Counted from the stretch's first letter, positions 36,373-46,464 are shown. The stretch is 64,000 nt of DNA from Sporosarcina sp. Marseille-Q4063 (GCF_018309085.1 NZ_CP070502.1:1364001-1428000); one strand, 5' to 3'. Notes: generated from the letters alone by a model not told the origin. Numbers and translations: made by a program.

Positions 36373-37566
36373 ATGAAATTGCTACAGAATTATAAAGATT
36401 TTCCAGCCGCGTTATGGATATTACTTATAAATACACTAATGATGGCACTTGGGTTTTACATGATTATTCCCCTCCTGGCTGTTTACTTATTAGAGAATCT
36501 TTTCCTTTCTGCAACCCTAGTAGGACTTATCATTGGGGTTCGTAGCTTTTTTCAGCAAGCATTTCAACTATGGGGCGGCATGATTTCCGATCGGGTCGGC
36601 TATAAATTATTAATTTGTATTGGTGTTTTCATCCGTTCTATTGGCTTTATCATGTTTGGTCTAGTCGACAGCATCCCAGGTCTTTTACTTGCTGCTATTC
36701 TTTCTGGGCTTGGTGGCGCTTTCTTTCATCCATCAAGCTATGGGCTCTACACGGTACTTTCAACACCGAAAAATCGCTCTATTATTTATTCCACTAGGGA
36801 TATGTTAAGTAATGTAGGTTTTATTGTTGGTCCGGTAGTTGGTGCATTTTTGTTAAAAATAGACTTTCAAATCGTTTGCTTGGTTTCTGGCATTATGTTT
36901 ATTCTTGTCCTCATTGTAAGTATCATTGGATTACCCTCCTCTAAGCCTAAGCCAGATAGTACGCATCCAACAGTTTTAGAAGATTTACAAGAAATCGTAA
37001 CAAATCAAAGGTTTATGACGTTTACAATCTTAATGATTTTTGTTTGGTTCCTTTTTTCACAATTGTACATTGCAGTTCCAATAAAAATGGACTGGCTTGG
37101 AATAGATAATAATATTGGCTATATTTATAGTTCAGGTGCGTTTGTCATTGTCTTCTTGCAGGTTCCACTAATTAGCTTTTTAACCAATCGCTTCTCTTCT
37201 CTATTTCTAATTGCCTTAGGTTGTTTCCTTCTTACACTAGGGTTATTCTTTATCGGAATAACACCAAATGTTATTGGTATTTACCTTGGTGTTATCACAT
37301 TTGCTTTCGGTCAAATGTTTCTCCAGCCTATGATTAGCAAGGAAATTTCGGAAGTAGCTTCAATATCACTTACTGCATCATATTTTGGTTTTAACGGATT
37401 AGCACTAGCAATAGGAGGACTAGCAGGAAACTTATTGGGTGGAGTGCTCTATGATCTCGGGGCAGCAGTTAATAATATGATTCCATGGGCCGTGTTTGTT
37501 TTAGTCGGAATAATAACGGTTATTGTAATTCTAGCGAAAGAGCAAAGGGGTCGAGTGGTTAATTAA
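36373..37566 (+). CDS. MFS transporter
   Basis: A 397-residue major facilitator with 12 transmembrane segments. The start MKLLQNYKDF is preferred because AAAGGA lies 6 bases upstream; the ATG five codons earlier has no site. GGMISDRVGYK is the conserved loop between TM2 and TM3. It resembles MdtH/drug-efflux-like MFS proteins. The substrate is unknown, and although it adjoins the uronate locus it lies past a terminator and may be independent. Confidence 0.85.
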   Translation: MKLLQNYKDFPAALWILLINTLMMALGFYMIIPLLAVYLLENLFLSATLVGLIIGVRSFFQQAFQLWGGMISDRVGYKLLICIGVFIRSIGFIMFGLVDSIPGLLLAAILSGLGGAFFHPSSYGLYTVLSTPKNRSIIYSTRDMLSNVGFIVGPVVGAFLLKIDFQIVCLVSGIMFILVLIVSIIGLPSSKPKPDSTHPTVLEDLQEIVTNQRFMTFTILMIFVWFLFSQLYIAVPIKMDWLGIDNNIGYIYSSGAFVIVFLQVPLISFLTNRFSSLFLIALGCFLLTLGLFFIGITPNVIGIYLGVITFAFGQMFLQPMISKEISEVASISLTASYFGFNGLALAIGGLAGNLLGGVLYDLGAAVNNMIPWAVFVLVGIITVIVILAKEQRGRVVN

Positions 37567-37596
37567 CTCCAATCCTCCTTCAATCCAATTAAATTG

Positions 37597-37633
37597 AAAA
37601 AAGCGCAGTCTCCATTACAGAAACTACGCTTTT
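37597..37633. terminator. Bidirectional terminator between the convergent MFS and nuclease genes
   Basis: AAAAGCG/CGCTTTT stem with internal AGT/ACT pairing, flanked by A and T runs. Confidence 0.75.
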
Positions 37634-37650
37634 CCTCAGAGTTTATTACC

Positions 37651-40600
37651 TTAAGCTCCCTCATCCCAAATATCATTTGCCCATTCTGGATAATCGATAA
37701 ATGGATTGCGATTGCCTTGGATTTCCTCGATTTTTTCGTTTCGATTCATTTCCCATTCACTGACAGGGTCCTGTTCATGCCATTCGAGTAAAATAGATAG
37801 CTTTCCGTGATATGGATTGGTGCCATTGTTGACTCGATCATTTAGCTCTAAGTCAACCTTGTCGCCCGCTTCATAGCGGACAGCCATGTAAAACAGCATT
37901 CTTGCAACATCGCCTTTGACATCATTAGGCGGCTCCCAAGAATCACCGTCACGCTTGCATTCCGCACAATTTTTTACGTTGGCAGTTCCCCCGTTGTCAA
38001 AATCAAGATTTCCTCTTGAGCTATTAACTTGGACATCGGTCGGGCGGAGGTGGTGAATATCGGTGCCCGGCCCTTTACTTGTCCCAAAATCTCCATGCGA
38101 TTTTGCCCAAGTATGCTCACGATTCCAGTCGCCGATATTGCCGCCATTGCGATCTTTTGAACGTGTGTCTCCTGAATAAAGGAGAATGACATTACTTGGA
38201 TTATTTGGGTCCTCATCCGTTATTTTCAAGGCATCCCATACTTCACTGTAGGATAGCTGATGATGATCATCAATAATCTCATGCAAGGCTCCTTTTAATA
38301 CATCGCCCTTTTTACCAATTGCATCTGCATAATAATCATCTTCTGGAACTTCGGCTTCAGCTTCCTCAACCGTTACGCTAAATGTCTCAGTAATACTCTC
38401 TGTTCCATCTGTTGCTGTAACCGCAACAATGTGGCTGCCTACTTCAAGTTGAAGAGTAAGTTTTGTAGTCTCCTGATTAACTTTTCCTTTTGTTGATGAA
38501 AATGTTAGCACATCTCCATCCGGATCGGAAAAGTAATCTGATAGCGTTAATTCAATATTTTCCCCTTCAATCACCTTTTGATTTTCAAAAGACTTCGTCA
38601 TTACTGGCGCTTGATTTTCCGGTGTACTTTCAGTAATTATAATTTTGTCTGGATCAGCGCCTTTCTTATATTTAATGTCTTTAATATTTTCTACGCCTCT
38701 TAGTTCAGCGACATTTTTACCTTCAATTGTTACTTTCGATATTTCTGTCCCTTTGAAATCAAATATTGCCCCGGCTTTTTCAGGATTGATTGTTATGTCT
38801 GTTTTCTTGAACCCATCACCATGGAATTCGGCATATTCGCCGGTAACGGTAATTCCTTTTTTAATTTTCGAATTTGCATCAAGCTTAACAGAGACGCTCG
38901 GATCGTGAAGAATCAGTTCATGTGCTTCGATGTTTGTGAAATCGTATATTTTTCCTGGGATAATTGGCGCCGGTTCTTCCGGATTCTCTGGTTCCTCGCC
39001 ATTTAAGCCCACTTTCACCATCACTGGGTCATGATCACTTGCACGTCCAGCCATATCGGTAAAATCTGCATTAATATGAAGAATATCAATTTCCGTCTCT
39101 TCCACTATATTGTTCGACACCAAAATATGGTCGAGCACTTGGGAATTTCCTTGGAAAAGATATGTGTAACGATCTTGTTCATCGACTTTATTAATCATGT
39201 TTGTCATATGGTCGCCTTCATGGATTCTCAGTGCTTCGGTGAACTGAAAATCATTGAAATCACCAACAGAAACAATATTCCCATTCGGATTTTTCGTTTT
39301 AATATCTGCTATAAAATCAGACACAACCGTTGCGATTTGCTTACGTTGTACTTCACTACTATAAACAGGCGGTTGTGTAGAACCGAATAATGGTGTATCG
39401 CCAGATTTCGAATTCCAGTGATTGGCGATGACAATCACACTTTCACCTTGGAAATCAAACTGTGCTGCTAATGGTTTACGGCTATTATTAAATGCTGCAT
39501 TATTTGGGTCAATTCGACCTGGATTATGCGTTAATTTCCCGTTTTCATAGCTAACTGCCGTTGTTGCATCACCTGCGGGCATACCTTCCGTCAAGCTGAC
39601 ACGGTCTGGATTGTATAGGAAACCAACACGGATATTCGCATTTGGTGCTCCGCCATCCGCATTATTTACCGGATCAATATTGGCATATTCATACCTTACG
39701 CCGCCAGCATCAACAATTGCTTGAATCAGTCGATCATAGCTTTCATTCGCCTTAGAATCTCCGGCATCTTGTCCATTATTATCTTGAACTTCAGTCACGC
39801 CGATGATATCTGGATTTTGCATGTCCGACGCAAATGCGCGTGCTAATTTTCTTGCTTTATCGTCTGACGTTGACTTGGTGTTATTCGAAAAGTTCTCCAA
39901 ATTATAAGAAGCAATCGTTAGCTTATCCTCTTCTTTGACAATTGTCGTTGTTTCTGGGGTTGCCTCGCCTTTGACGAATTTAGTTTGCATATCTTCTAAA
40001 TCAGCATAAATTTTATAGTTTTGGAAGCCATAATTCACAACGCCTGTGATTGGGCCTTCAAAAGTGTCCCCTGTGGCTACTTCAAAATCTCTTGCTTGGT
40101 TATTATCATGTAACTTGAACTGGATTCGGTCAGGGTTTGCCGTTTCCTCTGTTAATTTAACACCGCCGTGAAGCGTATTGGTTTCCCTAGATTCAAGCAC
40201 GGTTATTAAATCACCATGTTCTTGTGGAGCGACAGCCTTTACTGTGCCAACTTCGACAAGCATACCCTCTAAGCTTTCCCAAAAATCGATCGCATCTTCT
40301 TCTGGATCAAATTGTTCAAAGCTATCATTGTCAATCACTTCAGACGGGAGGTTATCCTCATCAATCAAGATTGGTGCTGGGAGTGCGACATTACTTTTCA
40401 CCGTTTCAACGACTCCACCACGATCATCTCTTGCATTAATTTGTGTAACAGATAAATCGGTATCTTGTTTTGTATCGTAGTATCCGTCGATATGAAACTC
40501 ATCAACAGTACCAGATACGCTGACTAGGTCACCTATATTTACATTAGCGACTTGGTTTCCTGTATAAACGACCAGCCCTTCAGACGTTTTTTCATTGTCA

Positions 40601-42150
40601 TCCGCTAGATGATCCGGTGTTTGGAAGTGAAAATAGTTTCCGCCGCCGATTTTATACGTATACGTCACAACACCTTGAATGTCGTTAACAAATGTACCTT
40701 TTAGTGGAGATTCATGCGATTCCCCTTGAATATGATGAATTTGCATACCTGCTTCCTGGTCGAAAACAGTGTAAGTAAATTCGGTAATATTACTAGCCTT
40801 CAGACCATCTTTTACTGCAATTGCTTTGATGACCATATCTTGATCAACGACAATTGGTTCTCTGTATTCCTGACTAGATGGCGATGGTTCATCACCATTC
40901 GTCGTAAAATAAATCGTTGCACCGCTAGTACCTGTAGAAAGTGTTACTTCTGTTCCCGATGGAATCAAACCCGACGCCGGTGTTGCTGTTACAGCATGGA
41001 CAGCTGATGCATCAGCAACGATATCCGCTTGGTTTCTCGGAATTATTTGAAATGCACCATTAAATTCCTGAACAATTCCTGTGATAGAATCATAGGTTGT
41101 ACCGGAAGAAAGGTCGAGTGTAGCCGTTTCATCTCGTACTAGAAATTCAGTTCCGTCCGTTGCTGTATAATTCGCCCAGCCATTTCCCTCTTGAATCGCA
41201 ATAAGCGTTACCCCGTTCACGGTTACTAGCTTCGATTCATTTTCTTCATTAAGCTGTGCCCCTGTTAAAATGGTAGCTTTTGGCACGCCTACTGGGTTTC
41301 CATCTCCCTCAAGCGTCACATCTGTTAATTGTAACAGGCCGTTGTGTGCTGCTAACGTTCCTGTGACAATAATTTCATCGCCTAGCTGCACGTTAAGTGA
41401 GCTTGGATAGATTGCGAGTGCTGCCGTTTCGTCCTGAAAATGAATTGTGTTTTTCAATTTAGCCGTGACAATTCCTTTTACTTTTACCACGCCAGCTGCC
41501 TGTGCACGTGCATCCGCAATCGTGATGATTTCTTCGGGGTTGCCTGGTTCCTCAACGCCGTCCATCTTGTGTGTTCCTAGATTGGAAGCATCGTTAATTG
41601 GGAATGCAGTCCATTCAACTGCTGGATCAAATGCATCATCAATAACCTTATCCCCTGTTGTGATATTGCTTTTCCTTACTAAGGTGACATCCTTTAAATT
41701 TTCAACCCTAGTGCCAACTTGTCCAATCGAATCAATCAATTGGTCGGACTTTTTAAGAACTAACGCGTCATCGCCATTAAAATTAATAACGCTCGAGTTT
41801 CCTAGATTCCCTTTGCTTTTTATTTCATCATTTGCTTGATTATGATAGATGACATAAGTCGCGCCATCATCAAGTGAGCTTTCTAGTGCTAATTTTGCGG
41901 TAGTAGAAGTTGCGCCATTTGCATAAAGTTCCAATGTATAGTTGCTCAAGTCGATTGCCTGACCTGTGCCATTGTAAATCTCGATTGCTTTGTTAAAGCT
42001 ACTTCCTTCGATATATTCAGAAATAATTAAATCGCTCGGTATTGTCGTCTCTGCGCTCACTGCCGCCGGTAATGCCGGTAGTAGTAAATTCATTACTAGC
42101 GCAATGGCAAGTATGGGACTCAGCCTTTTTTTCCAGTTTCTATTCTGCAT
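37651..42150 (-). CDS. Large secreted double nuclease: EEP domain plus endonuclease I domain
   Basis: A 1499-residue exported protein starting MQNRNWKKRL, chosen because AAAGGAGAG precedes it and a signal peptide (to about residue 33, cleavage near VSA) follows at once. Approximate order: lamin-tail domain 36-150, two OB-fold-like segments 205-370, a chitobiase/FN3-associated repeat 383-460, another OB-like segment 470-600, an endonuclease/exonuclease/phosphatase domain 743-1043 (SYNLENF, GVTEVQD, SVGDFNDF, SDHDPVMV), a module shared with the neighbouring 5'-nucleotidase 1065-1165, a cadherin-like region, then an endonuclease I domain 1272-1499 (NREHTWAKSHG, HHLRPTDVQVNSSRGN). It should degrade extracellular nucleic acids. 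No sorting signal is seen. Confidence 0.85.
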   Translation of the reverse strand: MQNRNWKKRLSPILAIALVMNLLLPALPAAVSAETTIPSDLIISEYIEGSSFNKAIEIYNGTGQAIDLSNYTLELYANGATSTTAKLALESSLDDGATYVIYHNQANDEIKSKGNLGNSSVINFNGDDALVLKKSDQLIDSIGQVGTRVENLKDVTLVRKSNITTGDKVIDDAFDPAVEWTAFPINDASNLGTHKMDGVEEPGNPEEIITIADARAQAAGVVKVKGIVTAKLKNTIHFQDETAALAIYPSSLNVQLGDEIIVTGTLAAHNGLLQLTDVTLEGDGNPVGVPKATILTGAQLNEENESKLVTVNGVTLIAIQEGNGWANYTATDGTEFLVRDETATLDLSSGTTYDSITGIVQEFNGAFQIIPRNQADIVADASAVHAVTATPASGLIPSGTEVTLSTGTSGATIYFTTNGDEPSPSSQEYREPIVVDQDMVIKAIAVKDGLKASNITEFTYTVFDQEAGMQIHHIQGESHESPLKGTFVNDIQGVVTYTYKIGGGNYFHFQTPDHLADDNEKTSEGLVVYTGNQVANVNIGDLVSVSGTVDEFHIDGYYDTKQDTDLSVTQINARDDRGGVVETVKSNVALPAPILIDEDNLPSEVIDNDSFEQFDPEEDAIDFWESLEGMLVEVGTVKAVAPQEHGDLITVLESRETNTLHGGVKLTEETANPDRIQFKLHDNNQARDFEVATGDTFEGPITGVVNYGFQNYKIYADLEDMQTKFVKGEATPETTTIVKEEDKLTIASYNLENFSNNTKSTSDDKARKLARAFASDMQNPDIIGVTEVQDNNGQDAGDSKANESYDRLIQAIVDAGGVRYEYANIDPVNNADGGAPNANIRVGFLYNPDRVSLTEGMPAGDATTAVSYENGKLTHNPGRIDPNNAAFNNSRKPLAAQFDFQGESVIVIANHWNSKSGDTPLFGSTQPPVYSSEVQRKQIATVVSDFIADIKTKNPNGNIVSVGDFNDFQFTEALRIHEGDHMTNMINKVDEQDRYTYLFQGNSQVLDHILVSNNIVEETEIDILHINADFTDMAGRASDHDPVMVKVGLNGEEPENPEEPAPIIPGKIYDFTNIEAHELILHDPSVSVKLDANSKIKKGITVTGEYAEFHGDGFKKTDITINPEKAGAIFDFKGTEISKVTIEGKNVAELRGVENIKDIKYKKGADPDKIIITESTPENQAPVMTKSFENQKVIEGENIELTLSDYFSDPDGDVLTFSSTKGKVNQETTKLTLQLEVGSHIVAVTATDGTESITETFSVTVEEAEAEVPEDDYYADAIGKKGDVLKGALHEIIDDHHQLSYSEVWDALKITDEDPNNPSNVILLYSGDTRSKDRNGGNIGDWNREHTWAKSHGDFGTSKGPGTDIHHLRPTDVQVNSSRGNLDFDNGGTANVKNCAECKRDGDSWEPPNDVKGDVARMLFYMAVRYEAGDKVDLELNDRVNNGTNPYHGKLSILLEWHEQDPVSEWEMNRNEKIEEIQGNRNPFIDYPEWANDIWDEGA

Positions 42151-42198
42151 GAAGACCAGCTCTCCTTTTTTTGGGGGGTTTTTCCGGATAATATAATA

Positions 42199-42218
42199 GG
42201 ACAGGCTCATGCCTGTCC
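42199..42218 (-). other. Stem-loop between the 5'-nucleotidase and nuclease genes
   Basis: GGACAGGC/GCCTGTCC with a 4-base loop and outer GGATAAT/ATTATCC pairing. The T-run is weak, so it may be a partial terminator or processing site within a two-gene operon. Confidence 0.5.
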
Positions 42219-42229
42219 CATTATCCGCC

Positions 42230-44260
42230 TTATTCAGCCACGTCGATAATTCGACCTTCAACTAATGGAATAATACTTCCTAAACTACTTAGATGTTCGG
42301 CAAAGTTTTCCCAATCACTAAGACCTAAATCCGTTACTCGGCCTGCTTCATATGCTCTCGCAAAAACTGTGTAACCGTCTCCGCCTTTAGCGGTAAATGC
42401 ATTTGTCGCTATGGTATAAGACTCATTATCACTAATTTCTGTGTAGGTACCATCTACATTTTTATAGGCTATAGAAACAACACGCTCACCAACGGGTTTT
42501 CCAGAATCGAATGTCACTTTTGCACCTGAAACATGTAAGAAACCGCCATTTTCGCGTGGGTACTCTCGGAAACTAATTTCAAACGCTTCTTTTAATTCTG
42601 CTCCAGTCAGGTCCATCGTTGCTAACGTATTGCCAAATGGAAGGACTGTAATTACTTCTCCAACTGTAATCGGACCAGACTCAATTGCAGCCCGGATTCC
42701 GCCGCCATTTTGCAATGCCATGATTACATTAGGATTATACGTTTTTGCTTTTGCCAGCATACCGTCCGTGATCAAGTTACCCAATGCTGTTTCATTTTTA
42801 CGTACGCTTGGTAATGTATTATCACCACTCGAACGCGGATTTTCCAATTTACTTTCTGCTGTTGCGCCAATTTCTGTTTGTGCAACTTCTTCTACTCTAT
42901 CTGAATATGGTTTTAACATTTCGGCTGCTTCCGGATCTGCAACTTTTCCACTAACAGGGATTAATTCACCCTTGAAATCAATGATGACCCCCTTATCAAA
43001 CTCAACATCTACTGTTCCTAAAAACTCATTATATTGATAGGCTTGGACAATGAGCGTTGGGTCTTTCGATGCGCCAGTTTCATCTTGGTCAACGACAACA
43101 GGTTCATTTAATTGTGTATGGCTATGTCCGCCAACAATCACATCAATTCCATCAACTGTTGCAGCTAACATCAAATCATTATCAACTGCCGGATTATCAT
43201 CGTAACCAATATGTGTCAAAGCAATAATTTTGTCGACACCTTGATTTTCAAATGCGGCTACTGCTCTTTCAGCCTCGTCAATGTAGTCGCTAAAAGTTAT
43301 TGCCCCAGGACTTGAAATATCGACTGTCTCAGGGGTTGTCAGTCCAAATATACCAACTTTTTCCCCATTAATTTCCTTAATGATTCCATTATAGATTTTG
43401 CCTTTTTCTGGTTCACTTGAAATTAAATCACTGAATAAGCCCGTGAATTTATCATCTTTTGAAAAATCAACATTAGAGCTAACAAACGGGAATTGGGCTG
43501 CTTCAACAAAGTCTGCTAATGCTTGATGTCCCGCTTGAGTTGAACCTAAATCAAATTCATGATTACCAAATGTCATCGCATCATATCCCATTAAGTTCAT
43601 AAACTGTAAGTCTGCCATTCCCTGAAATTCGTTGAAATACAATGTTCCCGACATAACATCGCCTGCATCAAGAAGAAGTGCATTTGGTTTTTCTGCCCGT
43701 ACTTCCTTCACTGCTGTTACACGTTTTGCTACATTATTTAAATTTCCATGTGTATCATTCGTATGCATAATAGATAGATCAAACGGAAACTTGATCGCAT
43801 CTGGGTTCGCACCCTTTACATAATCAATTTGTTGAACGTTGCCAGCGCCTCTAATTTCAGAAACTTTATTTCCTTCTATAATCACTTGAGACATTTCAAT
43901 CCCATTAAAATCAACAATCGTACCTGCTTTTTTGGGTTTAATTGTAACGGAAGTATCTGTGAATCCATCCCCATAAAACGTTGCATAACTGCCCGTGAAT
44001 ACAACACCATTCTTTATTGTTGACGTTGAATCGAGTGTAATCGAAACACTTGATTCGTGTATCATCAATTTTCCAGTTTTATAGTTCGTAAGATTATACA
44101 CTTTATCAAATTCTGTTTCTGCTGATGCTTGTACATTCATTACTTCAGATGAAGTCGTCGTAGCTCCGACTGTGGACGGCATTCCTGTTAATAATAAACT
44201 AACCCCTAAACTTGCTGACAATAATAGATTTGAACTTTTTCTCCATTTACTTGTACGCAT
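42230..44260 (-). CDS. Secreted 5'-nucleotidase/2',3'-cyclic phosphodiesterase
   Basis: A 676-residue exported protein with a signal peptide (to about 33). Residues about 52-155 are the module shared with the double nuclease. A metallophosphatase domain follows (MHTNDTHGNL, LLDAGDVMSG, FGNHEFDLG, VIVGGHSHT), then a 5'-nucleotidase C-terminal domain (NLITDGML, LQNGGGIRAAI, FEISFREYP). It would remove phosphate from nucleotides released by the nuclease, giving nucleosides and phosphate. AAGGGAGTG lies upstream of the ATG. Related in part to YhcR of B. subtilis, but the nuclease function sits in a separate gene here. There is no LPXTG or SLH anchor. Confidence 0.9.
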   Translation of the reverse strand: MRTSKWRKSSNLLLSASLGVSLLLTGMPSTVGATTTSSEVMNVQASAETEFDKVYNLTNYKTGKLMIHESSVSITLDSTSTIKNGVVFTGSYATFYGDGFTDTSVTIKPKKAGTIVDFNGIEMSQVIIEGNKVSEIRGAGNVQQIDYVKGANPDAIKFPFDLSIMHTNDTHGNLNNVAKRVTAVKEVRAEKPNALLLDAGDVMSGTLYFNEFQGMADLQFMNLMGYDAMTFGNHEFDLGSTQAGHQALADFVEAAQFPFVSSNVDFSKDDKFTGLFSDLISSEPEKGKIYNGIIKEINGEKVGIFGLTTPETVDISSPGAITFSDYIDEAERAVAAFENQGVDKIIALTHIGYDDNPAVDNDLMLAATVDGIDVIVGGHSHTQLNEPVVVDQDETGASKDPTLIVQAYQYNEFLGTVDVEFDKGVIIDFKGELIPVSGKVADPEAAEMLKPYSDRVEEVAQTEIGATAESKLENPRSSGDNTLPSVRKNETALGNLITDGMLAKAKTYNPNVIMALQNGGGIRAAIESGPITVGEVITVLPFGNTLATMDLTGAELKEAFEISFREYPRENGGFLHVSGAKVTFDSGKPVGERVVSIAYKNVDGTYTEISDNESYTIATNAFTAKGGDGYTVFARAYEAGRVTDLGLSDWENFAEHLSSLGSIIPLVEGRIIDVAE

Positions 44261-44598
44261 TCAGTTAGCACTCCCTTTTTGTTTTTGCTAGAACTATTAA
44301 TCACAGATTAACAGATTGTGGTAATATCCCCTCCTTTAAATTAGTTTTGACTTCATATTCTAGTTGTTGTTCAATCAAGTTAAGTATAAATACCGACTAA
44401 TACGATGTCAATTAGTATTTTTATAATTATTAGAATAATCGTAATGCATCAGGTTTTTGAAGTAGATATCGACGGATGGAAGGGAATTTTGTTCGAAGCA
44501 TTAGTGGCAGAAAGGATTAACGCTTTTCAATACAATAAAAAACGATCCCAAGATGAAATCGTTTTTGTTATTCTGCGAAGGCGAGGCGCCGTAAAATG
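44261..44598. other. Gap between the 5'-nucleotidase and the asnB-like gene
   Basis: 338 bp. Apart from the hairpin at 44537-44566 and promoter-like AT-rich sequence upstream of the 5'-nucleotidase, nothing is seen. A plus-strand open frame here has no ribosome binding site and crosses the terminator. Confidence 0.6.
44537..44566 (-). terminator. Terminator after the asnB-like gene (dispersed hairpin family)
   Basis: AAAAACGAT/ATCGTTTTT stem (with one bulged position) around CCCAAGATGAA, followed by T-run on the minus strand. Confidence 0.8.
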
Positions 44599-46464
44599 TC
44601 AAATAGACAAAGCAACTGCAAGTTTACTGTCATCCCTCACAGTTTCTTCTATAAAATACTTCTTATGCCATATTAAAAACATATATATTGCCCATATTTT
44701 TCGTCCGTTTTTCACTTTACCTTGATAATGATTTGATAACAAATTCATAATAGACTGTTTGTCGAAGAACCGTGCTGCCTCTGCACTTTCAAAACTGGCC
44801 TTGATTTTTAAATAGTATTTTTCCTCCCTGATCCAATGGTGAATCGGAACTGGAAACCCAATCTTTTTTCTATTTGCATATTCTTCCGGTAGTGCTCTCT
44901 TTGCCGCTAATCGTAAAGCATATTTCGTATCAATATTATTTACACGATATTTTGATGGCACTTTTTCAGCAACTTTCATGACTTCCTGGTCTAAAAACGG
45001 TGAACGTATCTCAAGTGAATGCGCCATATTCATCTTATCCGCTTTCAATAAAATATCATCTACCAACCACAGGTGCATGTCTAAGTACTGCATTTTTGTA
45101 ATGTCGTCTTCATTTTCTACTTTCTTATAGATAGGTTTCACAATATCTTGTACAGTAGGCCCATGTTTAAATCCATTCGTTAGCAAGTTGTCCACTTCTT
45201 TTTCTTCAAACACTTTCGCACGGCCAATAAACCACTCTTCCGGTGAAAGTCCGCATTTTATTAAAAAATTCTTTCCTCTGACTTCGGGTAAACTTTTCGC
45301 GAAAATACCGAACGACTTGCGAACTGAAACAGGGATTTTTTTATAATTTTTCATCATTTTTGTCATATCATATTCATCATATCCACCAAATAATTCATCG
45401 GCGCCTTCTCCAGTTAGCACAACTGACACTTCGCGGCTTGCAAGTTCCGCTAAAAAATACATTGGTATGATAGAGGGATTTGAGTGCGGTTCATCCATCA
45501 TATATAATATCTCTTCCAATTGATCAAAGCATCGCGTTGGGTCTAAAATTTTACGAACATTTTCAATGCCCAATTCATCTGATAACTTTTTGGCACTATC
45601 TATTTCCGAAAAATTCTCTTTACTAAAACCTACTGTAAATGTTTTTTCCGGTTTTAAAACGGTTGTTACGTAACTGGAATCCACACCGCTCGATAAAAAT
45701 GCACCTAATTTTACATCGCCCTTTTGATGTACGCTGATAGACTCTCTCAGCGCGTCATCAATTTCACCCACAATTTCTTCCAATGGTTGATCTGTTGGAT
45801 TAAAGCTTGGAGACCAGTAGCGTTCGGTAGAAATTTGTCCGTTATCATTTGTTAAATAATGCGCTGCTTTTAATTTAAAAACACCTTTAAAAAATGTTTC
45901 GTTTAATACCGGAAACTGAAATATTAAATAAGGTTTTAAGGCTTTTTCGTTAAGTTCTTTAACGAAATCTGGATGCGGCAGAAAGCTTTTAATCTCAGAA
46001 CCAAAGAAAAATATGTCATTCATGTGTGCATAATAAAAGGGTTTAACGCCAAACCTATCGCGGGCACCAAATGTTTTTTTGTTTTTTCGATCCCATATAA
46101 CGAATGCGAACACACCGCGCAGTTTTTCAGGCAACTTTTCAGCATACTCTATGTAGCCATGAATGAGTAGTTCACTAATCTTGTCCGTTTCAAATACATA
46201 ACCTTTAGATATAAGTTCTCCTCTTAACTCATCACTATTATAAATTTGTCCATCATAAGCCACGACAAATGAATCTTTTGCGTTGAAATGCGGCTGACGC
46301 TCTTCTTCGTCAAGATTTCTTAATGATAGAAAGCCCAGTGCTGCTTCATTCTCTATAAAAACCCCCGACGAATTCGGTCCGCGATGACGAATCTTATCCA
46401 TCATTTCATCCAAAACAAGTGCAACATTTCTAGTTTCCCCGATAAACCCTGTAAATCCATTCAC
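44599..46464 (-). CDS. Asparagine-synthase-family protein lacking the catalytic Cys2, GTG start
   Basis: A 621-residue AsnB-type protein. The start is a GTG with TTGGAG nine bases upstream; it gives MNGFTGFIGETRN, which lines up with the usual MCGFxGF N-terminus but has Asn at position 2. The nucleophile of the glutaminase site is therefore replaced. The rest of the Ntn-hydrolase domain (HRGPNSSG, YDGQIYN, GVFAFVIWD) and the synthetase domain with the PP-loop LGAFLSSGVDSSYV and LTGEGADELFGGYDEY look intact. It may use free ammonia, or act on another carboxylate as in beta-lactam or peptide-modifying relatives. No T-box motif is seen upstream. Its 5' end is duplicated at 50797-51007. Confidence 0.85.
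   Translation of the reverse strand: MNGFTGFIGETRNVALVLDEMMDKIRHRGPNSSGVFIENEAALGFLSLRNLDEEERQPHFNAKDSFVVAYDGQIYNSDELRGELISKGYVFETDKISELLIHGYIEYAEKLPEKLRGVFAFVIWDRKNKKTFGARDRFGVKPFYYAHMNDIFFFGSEIKSFLPHPDFVKELNEKALKPYLIFQFPVLNETFFKGVFKLKAAHYLTNDNGQISTERYWSPSFNPTDQPLEEIVGEIDDALRESISVHQKGDVKLGAFLSSGVDSSYVTTVLKPEKTFTVGFSKENFSEIDSAKKLSDELGIENVRKILDPTRCFDQLEEILYMMDEPHSNPSIIPMYFLAELASREVSVVLTGEGADELFGGYDEYDMTKMMKNYKKIPVSVRKSFGIFAKSLPEVRGKNFLIKCGLSPEEWFIGRAKVFEEKEVDNLLTNGFKHGPTVQDIVKPIYKKVENEDDITKMQYLDMHLWLVDDILLKADKMNMAHSLEIRSPFLDQEVMKVAEKVPSKYRVNNIDTKYALRLAAKRALPEEYANRKKIGFPVPIHHWIREEKYYLKIKASFESAEAARFFDKQSIMNLLSNHYQGKVKNGRKIWAIYMFLIWHKKYFIEETVRDDSKLAVALSI

Noticed and set aside
44405..44725. Plus-strand frame of about 106 codons
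   Set aside because: It crosses the terminator and the end of the asnB-like gene and lacks a ribosome binding site.
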